Source: Xanthobacter autotrophicus
GTDB lineage: Bacteria; Pseudomonadota; Alphaproteobacteria; Rhizobiales; Xanthobacteraceae
DNA length: 64,000 bases
Assembly (NCBI RefSeq): GCF_043194295.1
Contig: NZ_JBAFVK010000004.1
Reading direction: 5' to 3' (one strand)
Numbering within the stretch: position 1 is the first letter of the stretch; every line of letters starts with the position of its first letter. The notes under the pieces are model-generated. The model was not told the origin of the DNA, ran no database searches, and saw nothing but the letters and a program-made list of their open reading frames with translations. Positions 1-8,544 of this stretch are shown one piece after another. Position numbers and translations under genes: made by a program.

Positions 1-663
1 TGGCGGCTCTGGCTGAGACGCCTGTATCGCGCATTCCTCCATGGGCGCAGCCGGGGCGCCGTCCCAGGCCCAGCTCACAGCATCATCGGGGGCGATGGGC
101 GTCCCCTCCTCCATAGGCTGCTCCGCCTCGAAGGCTTCGGGCGCAAAGCCAAAGGCTTCGTCCACAGGCTCATGCGGCAGTTCAGCCACGATGGCCGGCG
201 GCGGAGCGCGCGACGGCGCGACCTCCGCAGCTACCGGTGCGGCCATCAAGTCATCGGCCGGGTCCAGCACGAAACGCCAGTTACGGCTCGAAATCTCCGG
301 CGCGGGGGCGGTCTGCGACTCGCCCAGCAGCGAAACATGGTCCGCGACGCCGGCAATACCCGACGGCTCATGCAAGGCCTCCGCCTCGCGCGGACGCAGG
401 AAATGGTCCGGCGTGCGGGTGAAGCGGGTGTTTGCATCGAGGGTGAAGGGCCGCAGCCAGCTCGGAATCAGCTCCAGGTCGATCCAGCTGTGCGTGAGCG
501 AAGCGGCAGGCGTTTCGACCGGCGGATGATACTCCGGCGCGAAGGCACCGAGGGATGGCGTGACGTTGCGGCCGCCCGGGTAGGCGGACGGCGGAGCATC
601 GTCCGCCTCCTCGTAATAGGAAGGAAACTCAAGGGGTCTGGGAGGACGGTTGAAAGAAGACAT
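1..663 (-). CDS. Unrecognised acidic, proline-rich protein, 3' end cut by the window edge
   Basis: An open frame reads from an ATG at 663 to the left edge with no stop in 221 codons, so only the N-terminal part is present. It starts MSSFNRPPRPLEFPSYYEE and is rich in Pro, Ala and Glu, with few long hydrophobic stretches and no signal peptide or membrane helix. Residues about 50-130 include a more ordered, aromatic part (SWIDLELIPSWLRPF, SSRNWRFVLDP). The remainder looks disordered. The codon use has the GC-rich third positions of the neighbours. The start lacks a strong Shine-Dalgarno sequence. I do not recognise the family. It could be a regulatory or scaffold protein whose folded domain lies beyond the edge. 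Confidence 0.55.
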   Translation of the reverse strand, partial: MSSFNRPPRPLEFPSYYEEADDAPPSAYPGGRNVTPSLGAFAPEYHPPVETPAASLTHSWIDLELIPSWLRPFTLDANTRFTRTPDHFLRPREAEALHEPSGIAGVADHVSLLGESQTAPAPEISSRNWRFVLDPADDLMAAPVAAEVAPSRAPPPAIVAELPHEPVDEAFGFAPEAFEAEQPMEEGTPIAPDDAVSWAWDGAPAAPMEECAIQASQPEPP

Positions 664-923
664 GCTGATCCGTAGCCCGCAGCACCGGCGCCGTTCCCAA
701 GGCTTAGAGCCCCCGCGTTAAGGGGACGTTTGCACCCCCGCTAAGCGGTTTTATATTACCTTAGCCTGTGGATGGCCGGAATAGTCCTGCGCGAAGGGGA
801 AAGCCCTCGGGACGGCATGCTCCGACGTGCCGGGCACGGCGCCATGACCCATCAGGATGGTGCGGGTTTCGCTCGGGTGCGGCTGCCTGTCGCGGATGAC
901 GACGGCGTCACACGATGCGCGCC

Positions 924-1631
924 TCACAGGGCGTCGCGCAGGCCCTTCACGAAGCTCGACAGGCCGGTCAGGCGCCGCCGCTTCAGCCGCTCCGCCTGCA
1001 GGATGGCGGTGAGCTTGACGAGGCTGTCGTCCACCTCGTGGTTGATGATGATGTAGTCGTATTCGGTGTAGTGGCTGATCTCGTCGGAGGCCTTGGCCAT
1101 GCGCTGGTGCACCACCTCTTCCGAATCCTGCGCGCGGGAGCGCAGGCGCTGCTCCAGGTCGGCGGCGGTGGGCGGCAGCAGGAACACCTTCACCAGGTCC
1201 TGCTGGGCGGTCTCGCCCAGTTGCTGGGTACCCTGCCAGTCGATGTCGAACAGCACGTCCCGGCCGGCGGACAGAGCGAGTTCCACGGCCGGTCGCGGCG
1301 TCCCGTAGAGATTGTCGAACACCACGGCGTGTTCCAGCAGCTCGCCCTCATCCCGCATGCGGTGGAAGGTGGGCACGTCGACGAAATAATAGTCCTTGCC
1401 GTCCACCTCGCCCGGCCGGGGCGGGCGCGTGGTGACGGAGACGGACATGGTGATTCGATCGTCGCTCGCCAGCAGCTTGCGCGACAGGGTGGTCTTGCCC
1501 GCCCCCGAGGGCGAGGACAGCACCAGCATCAGCCCACGCCGCGCCAGTATGCCTGCGCCCGGTTTCCAGCCCGGCAGCGCGAAGTGCGACGACACGGAAG
1601 AGGCGGATTGCGGCATGGGTTGGGGCTTCAC
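924..1631 (-). CDS. gmk: Guanylate kinase
   Basis: Phosphorylates GMP to GDP with ATP in the cytoplasm, downstream of GuaB/GuaA in purine synthesis. A P-loop (SPSGAGKTT, residues about 40-48) follows the typical LMLVLSS strand. The GMP-binding segment shows SVSVTTRPPRPGEVDGKDYYFV. The length (235 aa) is slightly above the usual 205-220 because of an N-terminal extension before the ARRG that normally opens the protein. The GTG start at 1631 overlaps the yicC stop, suggesting translational coupling. An in-frame ATG at 1616 is an equally reasonable start. It is the last gene of the acpP-fabF-mltG-yicC-gmk run, an order common in Rhizobiales. Confidence 0.95.
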   Translation of the reverse strand: MKPQPMPQSASSVSSHFALPGWKPGAGILARRGLMLVLSSPSGAGKTTLSRKLLASDDRITMSVSVTTRPPRPGEVDGKDYYFVDVPTFHRMRDEGELLEHAVVFDNLYGTPRPAVELALSAGRDVLFDIDWQGTQQLGETAQQDLVKVFLLPPTAADLEQRLRSRAQDSEEVVHQRMAKASDEISHYTEYDYIIINHEVDDSLVKLTAILQAERLKRRRLTGLSSFVKGLRDAL

Positions 1632-2560
1632 TCGAGGTTCTGGATCTGCTCGCGGAACTGGTCCACCAGCAGCTTGAGGTCAAGCCCGATCTGCGTCAGC
1701 GCCACGGAATTGGACTTGGAGCACAGGGTGTTTGCCTCGCGGTTGAACTCCTGGGCGAGGAAATCGAGCCGCCGGCCGGCCGGACCGCCGGTGTGCAGCA
1801 GATCGCGCGCAGCGGCGATATGGGCACCGAGCCGGTCCAGTTCCTCGCGCACGTCCGCCTTGGTGACGGCGAGCACCGCCTCCTGGTGCAGGCGGTCGGG
1901 ATCGAGAGTAGCGGCCTCCATCAGCACCCGCACCTGCTCGGCGATGCGGGCCTTGATCGCCTCGACGCCACGCTCCGGCAGGCGCTCGGCACGCACCAGC
2001 AAGGCGGCGATGGCATCGAGCCGCTCGGACAGGATGGAGTTGAGCGCCTCGCCCTCGCGAGCACGCATGGTGCCCAGCTCGGCGAGCGCCCTGTCAAAGG
2101 CGGAGAGCACGGCGGACATGAGCGCGCGGCGTTCCTCTTCGCTTTCGTCGGCCTCGGCGATCTCCACCATGCCCTTCACTGCCACAAGGGCGTCGAGGGT
2201 CGGCGCTGGTGCGCCGAGGCGACGGGCGCTCTCGGACACCGTCCGATACAGCGCCTCCAGCGCCCCCTGGTTGACCCGGACCGTGCCGGTCTCCCCCTCG
2301 CGGCTGGCGGCGAGGCTGGCGGATACCGAGCCGCGGGTCAGCACCTGGCCGGTGCGGGTGCGTACGTCCGCCTCCAGCACTTCGAAGCCGGGCGGCAGAC
2401 GCAGCCGAAGGTCGAGGCCCTTGCCGTTGACCGAGCGCACCTCCCAGCCGAACCGCCACGACCCGTGGGAGCCGGCGACGCGGGCAAAGCCTGTCATGCT
2501 GGCGAGGGGGGCCCGGGCCGAAGCCGGAACGCGGTTGGTGGTCACGGCGGCACGCTTCAT
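1628..2560 (-). CDS. yicC: YicC family endoribonuclease
   Basis: YicC proteins are RNases implicated in turnover of small RNAs in other bacteria; the function here is inferred from the family. The N-terminal signature SMTGFARV (residues 21-28) and the C-terminal DUF1732 block with REELDRLGAHI and FLAQEFNREANTL are clear. At 310 aa it is a little longer than the usual 290, because about 20 residues precede SMTGFARV. An ATG at 2497 immediately before TGFARV is an alternative start. The stop overlaps the start of gmk. Confidence 0.93.
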   Translation of the reverse strand: MKRAAVTTNRVPASARAPLASMTGFARVAGSHGSWRFGWEVRSVNGKGLDLRLRLPPGFEVLEADVRTRTGQVLTRGSVSASLAASREGETGTVRVNQGALEALYRTVSESARRLGAPAPTLDALVAVKGMVEIAEADESEEERRALMSAVLSAFDRALAELGTMRAREGEALNSILSERLDAIAALLVRAERLPERGVEAIKARIAEQVRVLMEAATLDPDRLHQEAVLAVTKADVREELDRLGAHIAAARDLLHTGGPAGRRLDFLAQEFNREANTLCSKSNSVALTQIGLDLKLLVDQFREQIQNLE

Positions 2561-2744
2561 GTTCGATCCTGCGGCGACGCCGCGCTCAAAGGGTTAAGGC
2601 CGTTTCGGCAGACGGGCCCACCGGTCCTGCGTCCCGAAACCGCTTAACACAATAACCTGAGGCCGGGGCAATGTGATCCGGCTTCAGGCCTGCCTTGAAG
2701 ACATATCCGACCACGATCCCCATGCGATCGGATCAGAGCATGCC

Positions 2745-4016
2745 CTAGTTGCCCGTGTTCGGCGCCGCCACGGGGGCGGGTACACCCGCAGCCGGAGTGG
2801 CAGGCGCGCTGCCCTGCTCGATGGCGCGCCAACGGGCGACATTCTTGTTGTGGTCGGCCAACGTCTCGGCGAAGGCGTGGCCGCCTGTTCCGTCCGCGAC
2901 GAAGAACAGGTCCTTCGTCCTGGGCGGATTGGCTACCGCCGCCAGCGCGTCGCGCCCCGGATTGCAGATGGGGCCGGGCGGCAGGCCATCGATGGCGTAG
3001 GTATTATATGCCGTCGCAGTGGCGATGTCGGTGCGGCTGATCGGCCGGCCCAGCGCGCCGCGCCCGCCGACGATCCCGTAGATGATGGTCGGATCCGACT
3101 GGAGCCGCATCTTCTTGTTGATCCGGTTGACGAACACGGCGGCCACCTTGGGCCGCTCGGCGGCAAGGCCGGTTTCCTTCTCCACGATGGAGGCAAGGGT
3201 GACCAGTTCCTGAGGGCTCTTGACCGGGATATCGGGCGCGCGCTTGGCCCAGAGGGTAGCCAAGAGCTTGCGTTGCTCGTCAGCCATCTTCTTCAGAACC
3301 TCCTCGCGGCTCTGGCCACGGGTGATCTGATAGGTCTCAGGCAGCAACGTCCCCTCGGCCGGCACCGCCGGGGTGCCGGTGAGCAGGTCATTGTCCATCA
3401 GGCGCTTGACCACCTGCTGGCTGGTGAGGCCTTCGGGAATGGTGATCTGGTGCACCACCATCTTGCCGGAGGCCAGCGTGTCGATGACGCTCGCCAGCGA
3501 CTGCCCGGGCTTGAAGACGAATTCACCGGCCTTGAAGCTGGCATCTGGCCGGGCGATGCGCTGTCCGGCCAGGAACAGCAGCGCGTTGCTGATCACGCCC
3601 TCGCGCTCAAGGATCTCACCCATGTCACGCACGCCCGATCCGCGCGGGATGTTCACCACTTTCTCGGCGGCGAGCGGCCCGGGGGCATAGAACGCACGCT
3701 CGGCATACCAGGCTCCGATCCCGCCGCCCACGGCGAGGAAGAGGAGGAAGGTGAAGATGCCGCTGAGGATGGTCACCGCCGGATGGCGCGCGGCACGCGA
3801 CGGCTTGCCCTGCCCCCCCTTGCTCTGCACCCCTTTGGCCGGATTGCCCCGGCGGGCGGATCGAGCGGATGCCTTAGGTGCGGGCGCGGCGATGGTGGGC
3901 GCGGCGGCATCTGAGGACGGGGCAGCGTTCGCGCCACGATTCCCGGCCGGGAGCAAGGGCGAGGCGGCGGGGTCCGGTACTCCGGCCTTTGCTGATCCGT
4001 CGTTGGATTCGGCCAT
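2745..4016 (-). CDS. mltG: Endolytic transglycosylase MltG
   Basis: Inner-membrane lytic transglycosylase thought to cut nascent peptidoglycan strands and so set glycan length. The 423-residue protein has a disordered Ala/Pro/Lys-rich cytoplasmic N-terminus (1-85), one membrane helix (about 86-110, TILSGIFTFLLFLAVGGGIG), then a YceG domain with LasIVEKETG carrying the catalytic Glu and the LQSDPTIIYG motif. I chose the ATG at 4016 because AGGGGAG lies about 10 bases upstream; a longer reading frame to 4055 has no such site. It sits between fabF and yicC, as in many alphaproteobacteria. Confidence 0.95.
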   Translation of the reverse strand: MAESNDGSAKAGVPDPAASPLLPAGNRGANAAPSSDAAAPTIAAPAPKASARSARRGNPAKGVQSKGGQGKPSRAARHPAVTILSGIFTFLLFLAVGGGIGAWYAERAFYAPGPLAAEKVVNIPRGSGVRDMGEILEREGVISNALLFLAGQRIARPDASFKAGEFVFKPGQSLASVIDTLASGKMVVHQITIPEGLTSQQVVKRLMDNDLLTGTPAVPAEGTLLPETYQITRGQSREEVLKKMADEQRKLLATLWAKRAPDIPVKSPQELVTLASIVEKETGLAAERPKVAAVFVNRINKKMRLQSDPTIIYGIVGGRGALGRPISRTDIATATAYNTYAIDGLPPGPICNPGRDALAAVANPPRTKDLFFVADGTGGHAFAETLADHNKNVARWRAIEQGSAPATPAAGVPAPVAAPNTGN

Positions 4017-4277
4017 CCAAGGGCTCCCCTGTCGTCGGCGAAGGCGCGCGGTCAAACGTTCGGGCCGGAACGCCGCCGCATGGGAGGCTTGCTAAAGGCA
4101 CATTCGGGCGCAACGGCGGCATATTGCCGTGCATCTTCCGGTGCGTCGCCAGGGCTGCGCGCCACTGCCCACCGATTGGCCTGATCCATGCTGACCGAGT
4201 GTGGAATACGACTGGACGGGTCACAGACTCGGCGAACCAGGCGCCGGCCGGGGCGTAATGCTCCGGCCGGCGGGGCG

Positions 4278-5540
4278 TCAGGCGTCGAAGCGCTGGAAGA
4301 TCAGGGAGGCGTTGGTCCCGCCGAACCCGAAGGAATTGGAGAGCACAGCGTCGATCTTGCGGTGCTTCGCCTTGAGCGGCACCAGATCGATGGGGGTCTC
4401 CACCGACGGATTGTCGAGATTGAGCGTCGCCGGGGCGATCTGATCACGGATGGCAAGGACCGAGAAGATCGCCTCCACCGCGCCAGCGGCCCCGAGCAGG
4501 TGGCCGATGGACGACTTGGTGGACGACATGGAGGTGGTCGCCGCGGCATTGCCGAGCAGCCGCTCCACCGCCTTCAGCTCGATCTCGTCGGCCATGGTGG
4601 AGGTGCCATGGGCGTTGATATAATCGATGTCGCCCGCCGTCAGGCCCGCCCGCTTCAGCGCCGCCTGCATGCAGCGGAAGGCGCCGTCGCCGTCCGGCGA
4701 GGGGGCGGTGATGTGGAAGGCGTCGCCGGACAGGCCGTAGCCCACCAGCTCGGCATAGATGTGCGCGCCGCGCGCCTTGGCGTGCTCAAGCTCCTCGAGC
4801 ACCACCACGCCGGCGCCCTCGCCCATCACGAAGCCGTCGCGGTCCTTGTCATAGGGACGCGAAGCACGGGTGGGGTCGTCGTTGAAGGCGGTGCAGAGCG
4901 CCTTGCAGGCGGCAAAGCCGGCGAGCGCCAGGCGATTGACGGTTGATTCGGTGCCGCCGGCTACCATCACGTCAGCATCGCCGAGGGCGATGAGCCGCCC
5001 GGCATCGCCGATGGCATGGGCGCCGGTGGAGCAGGCCGTGACCACGGCATGGTTCGGCCCCTTCAGCCCGTGGGTGATGGAGACGTAGCCGCCGGCCAGA
5101 TTGATGAGGCGACCCGGAATGAAGAAGGGCGAAATCCGTCGCGGCCCGCGCTCCTTAAGCAGCAGGGACGATTCGGCGATGCCCTCGATGCCGCCGATGC
5201 CCGAGCCGATGAGCACGCCGGTGTTGATCTGGTCCTCATAGGAGGAGGGATGCCATCCGGCGTCATCCAGCGCCTGGGTGGCGGCAGCCATGGCATAGAC
5301 GATGAACTCGTCCACCTTGCGCTGCTCTTTCGGTTCCATCCACTGGTCGGGATTATAGGTTCCATCGGAACCATCGCCGCGCGGAACATTGGCGGCGATT
5401 TTGCAGGCGAGGTCGGCCACTTCGAAATGGCTGACCGCCTTCACGCCGCTCTCGCCGGCGATGAGCCGCCGCCAGGTCGGCTCGACGCCGCAGCCGAGCG
5501 GCGTCACCATGCCGAGGCCGGTGACGACAACACGTCTCAT
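4278..5540 (-). CDS. fabF: Beta-ketoacyl-ACP synthase II
   Basis: Condenses malonyl-ACP with acyl-ACP in fatty-acid elongation. The catalytic triad is visible: Cys170 in VTACSTGAHAIG, His in NAHGTSTMADE, and His in SSIGHLLGAAGA. The 420-residue length is normal. The open frame extends 49 codons upstream, but MRRVVVTGLGMVTPLG at 5540 is the family start and has GGAG upstream. It lies about 110 bases downstream of acpP on the same strand, so the two are probably cotranscribed. Confidence 0.97.
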   Translation of the reverse strand: MRRVVVTGLGMVTPLGCGVEPTWRRLIAGESGVKAVSHFEVADLACKIAANVPRGDGSDGTYNPDQWMEPKEQRKVDEFIVYAMAAATQALDDAGWHPSSYEDQINTGVLIGSGIGGIEGIAESSLLLKERGPRRISPFFIPGRLINLAGGYVSITHGLKGPNHAVVTACSTGAHAIGDAGRLIALGDADVMVAGGTESTVNRLALAGFAACKALCTAFNDDPTRASRPYDKDRDGFVMGEGAGVVVLEELEHAKARGAHIYAELVGYGLSGDAFHITAPSPDGDGAFRCMQAALKRAGLTAGDIDYINAHGTSTMADEIELKAVERLLGNAAATTSMSSTKSSIGHLLGAAGAVEAIFSVLAIRDQIAPATLNLDNPSVETPIDLVPLKAKHRKIDAVLSNSFGFGGTNASLIFQRFDA

Positions 5541-5649
5541 GGGAAAAACTCCGGCAGGCGGGCCGACAGCGCGGCTTGCGCGCGACCCGGTGCGACAACG
5601 GCCGCGGGCGCCCAGCGCCACGCGACCGTCGAATGAACAGGCGTGAGAA

Positions 5650-5886
5650 TCAAGCCGCGTTCTTTTCCAGGAACTTGATCGCGTCACCCACGGTCAGGAT
5701 GGTCTCGGCGGCATCGTCCGGGATCTCGCAGTTGAAAGCCTCCTCGAAGGCCATCACGAGTTCCACGGTGTCGAGGCTGTCGGCGCCGAGATCGTCGATG
5801 AAGGAGGCGCTCTCCGTGACCTTCTCGGGTTCCACCCCCAGATGCTCCGCGACAATCTTCTTCACCCGCTCGGCGATGTCACTCAT
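5650..5886 (-). CDS. acpP: Acyl carrier protein
   Basis: A 78-residue acidic carrier protein that holds growing acyl chains on a phosphopantetheine arm. The attachment site is Ser37 in the DSL motif (LGADSLDTVELVMAFEE). The start MSDIAERVKK at 5886 is the family start; GAGGGT lies about 10 bases upstream. In most relatives fabG sits immediately upstream. Here the upstream neighbour is a 327-base non-coding gap and the divergent 6214 gene, while fabD-fabG are 17 kb away. Confidence 0.98.
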   Translation of the reverse strand: MSDIAERVKKIVAEHLGVEPEKVTESASFIDDLGADSLDTVELVMAFEEAFNCEIPDDAAETILTVGDAIKFLEKNAA

Positions 5887-6213
5887 AGATGCAACCCTCG
5901 TTGTTCGGATAATCCCGTTGCCGTTCGGCGGCTGGTGGAGGGCATAATGCCTTTTTTCCGCCGTGCCCAGCCCCCTCCGCCGCGAGGAACCTACCTCGCG
6001 GGCGGCACGTGGATTGCGCCGGACAGCCCCCACCGCCGCGCGCGGATGAGAAGAGCCTCTTGGAGGCGCCTTTTCCCGGCCCAGCAATGCGGCTCGTTAG
6101 CACACTCCCCGCAGCAAGGCCAGCCAAGCTCCGCAAAGGCTGGCATGTCGATGACGCGCGGGGCGCCATCGCACATTCTTGCGCCATCCGGGCGAGCCGG
6201 TTACTCACCATCC
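5887..6213. other. Intergenic gap between acpP and the divergent 6214 gene
   Basis: No convincing gene on either strand. It must hold the acpP promoter (minus) and a promoter for the 6214-murA unit (plus), but I see no consensus-quality -35/-10 pair. It is also one of the two candidate breakpoints of the inferred fab-cluster inversion. No long inverted repeat matching 25037-25132 was found by eye. Confidence 0.5.
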
Positions 6214-6552
6214 ATGTCCGGGACCAACGACCGATCGGAACGCCTCGCCATCGCCCTGCGCGCGAACCTGTCGCGGCGCAAGGCCCAGGCCCGCGCACGC
6301 CGCGCGGGCGAAGCGGCACCCGAATCCACCGCGCGCCGTGCGGACAAATCCGAGAGTGCCTCCGCCGCAAGCCATTCGGGCAAGGTGGAGGATACGGGCG
6401 CCCTCGATCAGCCGACGGACGGCCAAGACCAAGGTCCGGCGGCCGAAACGCCCCAGAGCGACGCGAATAGCGGTGAAAACCCTGCGCGCGGCGGTAGCAC
6501 GGCGCTGGCGGCGCGTGCCGCCAAGATTGTGCCGGACGGCGAGCCGGGCTAG
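6214..6552 (+). CDS. Small basic hypothetical protein upstream of murA
   Basis: A 112-residue protein. The first 35 residues (RSERLAIALRANLSRRKAQ) are strongly basic and amphipathic; the rest is Ala/Glu/Ser-rich and probably disordered. Small proteins with an LRANLxRRKAQ-type N-terminus directly before murA are, as I recall, common and uncharacterised in Rhizobiales. The stop is 68 bases before murA, so they may share a transcript. The basic helix could bind RNA, DNA or membrane; nothing in the sequence decides this. Confidence 0.7.
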   Translation: MSGTNDRSERLAIALRANLSRRKAQARARRAGEAAPESTARRADKSESASAASHSGKVEDTGALDQPTDGQDQGPAAETPQSDANSGENPARGGSTALAARAAKIVPDGEPG

Positions 6553-6620
6553 AGCTTTTCACTTAAATTCCGCGGTCGGCCGGCTTGGGGGGGCCAGCCG
6601 GTAGGAGGCACAGGTAGCGC

Positions 6621-7910
6621 ATGGACAAGATTCGCATCGTCGGCGGAAACGAGCTCAAGGGCACCATTCCTATTTCCGGTGCGAAAAACGCCGCCCTGCC
6701 GCTGATGATCGCCAGCCTCCTGACCGAGGAGAAACTGATTCTCGAGAACGTGCCGCGCCTCGCGGACGTGGCTCTGCTGCAGCGCATCCTCGGCAATCAC
6801 GGCGTGGACATCACCACCAACGGCAAGCGCAACGGCGACGATCCCTATGCCGGCCAGACCCTGGAGATCGACGCCCGGGTGATCGTGGACACCACCGCGC
6901 CCTATGACCTGGTCTCGCGCATGCGCGCATCGTTCTGGGTGCTGGGGCCGCTGCTCGCCCGCATCGGCGTGGCCAAGGTGTCTCTGCCCGGCGGCTGCGC
7001 CATCGGCACCCGGCCGGTTGATTTCCACCTCGATGCCCTGCGCGCCCTCGGCGCCGAGATCGAGATCGACGCCGGCTATGTGGTGGCGAAGGCACCCCAT
7101 GGGCTCAAGGGCGCCCGCATCGTGTTCCCCAAGGTGTCCGTGGGCGCGACCCACACCGCCTTGATGGCTGCCACCCTCGCCCGTGGCGACAGCATCATCG
7201 AGAATGCCGCCCGTGAGCCGGAGGTGGTGGATCTCGCCGACTGCCTCATCAAGATGGGCGCCCGCATCTCCGGCGCCGGCAGCTCCACCATCCATGTGGA
7301 GGGCGTGGCCCGCCTGAAGGCCGCCCGCCACGCTGTGCTGCCCGACCGCATCGAGACCGGCACCTACGCCATGGCCACCGCCATGACCGGCGGCGACGTG
7401 ATGCTCGCCGGCGCCCGGCCGGACCTGCTGGAAAGCGCGCTGGACGCCCTGCGCCAGGCCGGCGCCGAGATCGACGCCACCAACGAGGGCATCCGGGTGC
7501 GTCGCAATGGCGCCGGCATCCTGCCGGTGGATGTGACCACCGCGCCCTATCCCGGCTTCCCGACCGACCTTCAGGCCCAGTTCATGGCGCTCATGACCAA
7601 GGCCAAGGGCAATTCCCGCATCACCGAGACCATTTTCGAGAACCGCTTCATGCACGTGCAGGAGCTGGCCCGGCTTGGCGCCCGCATCCACCTCGAAGGC
7701 GACAGCGCCGTGGTGGAGGGGGTGGAGCGCCTGACCGGCGCGCCGGTGATGGCCACCGACCTTCGCGCCTCGGTCTCCCTGGTCATCGCCGGCCTGGCGG
7801 CTGAGGGCGAAACCATGGTCCAGCGCGTCTACCACCTCGACCGCGGCTTCGAGAAGCTGGAAGAGAAGCTGTCGCGGTGCGGCGCGCAGATCGAGCGCAT
7901 CAGCGGCTGA
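6621..7910 (+). CDS. murA: UDP-N-acetylglucosamine 1-carboxyvinyltransferase
   Basis: First committed step of peptidoglycan synthesis: transfers enolpyruvate from PEP to UDP-GlcNAc in the cytoplasm. The N-terminus MDKIRIVGGNELKGTIPISG and the active-site loop PGGCAIGTRPVD with Cys126 (the residue alkylated by fosfomycin) are clear. The length, 429 aa, is normal. GGAGG lies upstream of the ATG. A 540-codon open frame on the opposite strand covers the gene but is a GC-composition shadow. Confidence 0.98.
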   Translation: MDKIRIVGGNELKGTIPISGAKNAALPLMIASLLTEEKLILENVPRLADVALLQRILGNHGVDITTNGKRNGDDPYAGQTLEIDARVIVDTTAPYDLVSRMRASFWVLGPLLARIGVAKVSLPGGCAIGTRPVDFHLDALRALGAEIEIDAGYVVAKAPHGLKGARIVFPKVSVGATHTALMAATLARGDSIIENAAREPEVVDLADCLIKMGARISGAGSSTIHVEGVARLKAARHAVLPDRIETGTYAMATAMTGGDVMLAGARPDLLESALDALRQAGAEIDATNEGIRVRRNGAGILPVDVTTAPYPGFPTDLQAQFMALMTKAKGNSRITETIFENRFMHVQELARLGARIHLEGDSAVVEGVERLTGAPVMATDLRASVSLVIAGLAAEGETMVQRVYHLDRGFEKLEEKLSRCGAQIERISG

Positions 7911-8013
7911 TCCCCGGCGTGAACGGCCCCTACCTTCAAGGCAGAGAACGCGATATCCGACCAATTTGCGACGCAGGCGGTCGGCGCGTCCTCCAGGCGG
8001 CGCGGAGGCCGAG

Positions 8014-8544
8014 GTGAGCCTGCCGAACATCATCACGCTCATACGCATCCTGCTGGTGCCCGCCGTGGTCTGGTCGATCGCCTCCAGCGAATATGCGCTG
8101 GCGTTCTGGCTGTTCCTGGCGGCCGGTATATCCGACGCGCTCGACGGCTTCATCGCCAAGCGCTTCCACATGCAGACCGAGCTGGGCTCCTATCTCGATC
8201 CAGTGGCCGACAAGGCGCTGCTCATCTCCATCTATGTGGCGCTCGCTGTCTGCGGCCTCATCCCGCGCTGGGTAGCCATCGCCGTGGTGTCGCGGGACGT
8301 GATGATCATCGGAGCGGTGGTGCTGTCTCTGGTCATGGCCAAGCCCGTAGCCATCAGCCCGCTGCTTATCTCCAAGGTGAATACGGCGGTGCAGATCGTG
8401 TTCGCCGCCTTCGTGCTCGCCGCCTCCGGCTTCGGTCTCGACCTGCCGGGGCCGTTCCAGGTGGGGCTTGTGATGGTCGGGCTCTTGACGGGCCTTTCCG
8501 CCGCTGCCTATCTCGCCGCATGGACGCGCCACGTTGCGAACTGA
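8014..8544 (+). CDS. CDP-alcohol phosphatidyltransferase family protein
   Basis: Integral membrane enzyme that swaps CMP of a CDP-lipid for an alcohol. The family motif reads DALDGFIAKRF with GSYLDPVADK eight residues later, i.e. DG-x2-A...G-x3-D-x3-D, with all acidic residues present. About five or six hydrophobic helices fill 176 residues. I use the GTG at 8014, which has GGAGG five bases upstream, rather than an unsupported TTG at 7966. The product could be phosphatidylglycerophosphate or a cardiolipin-type lipid. The sequence does not settle which. It overlaps the downstream permease by 25 bases. Confidence 0.88.
   Translation: MSLPNIITLIRILLVPAVVWSIASSEYALAFWLFLAAGISDALDGFIAKRFHMQTELGSYLDPVADKALLISIYVALAVCGLIPRWVAIAVVSRDVMIIGAVVLSLVMAKPVAISPLLISKVNTAVQIVFAAFVLAASGFGLDLPGPFQVGLVMVGLLTGLSAAAYLAAWTRHVAN

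Noticed and set aside
915..2597. 560-codon plus-strand open frame antisense to gmk and yicC
   Set aside because: GC-rich third positions of the real minus-strand genes remove stops in this frame; the protein is low-complexity and unlike any family.
6549..8171. 540-codon minus-strand open frame over murA
   Set aside because: Shadow of murA, with Gly/His/Asp-rich nonsense composition and no start signal.
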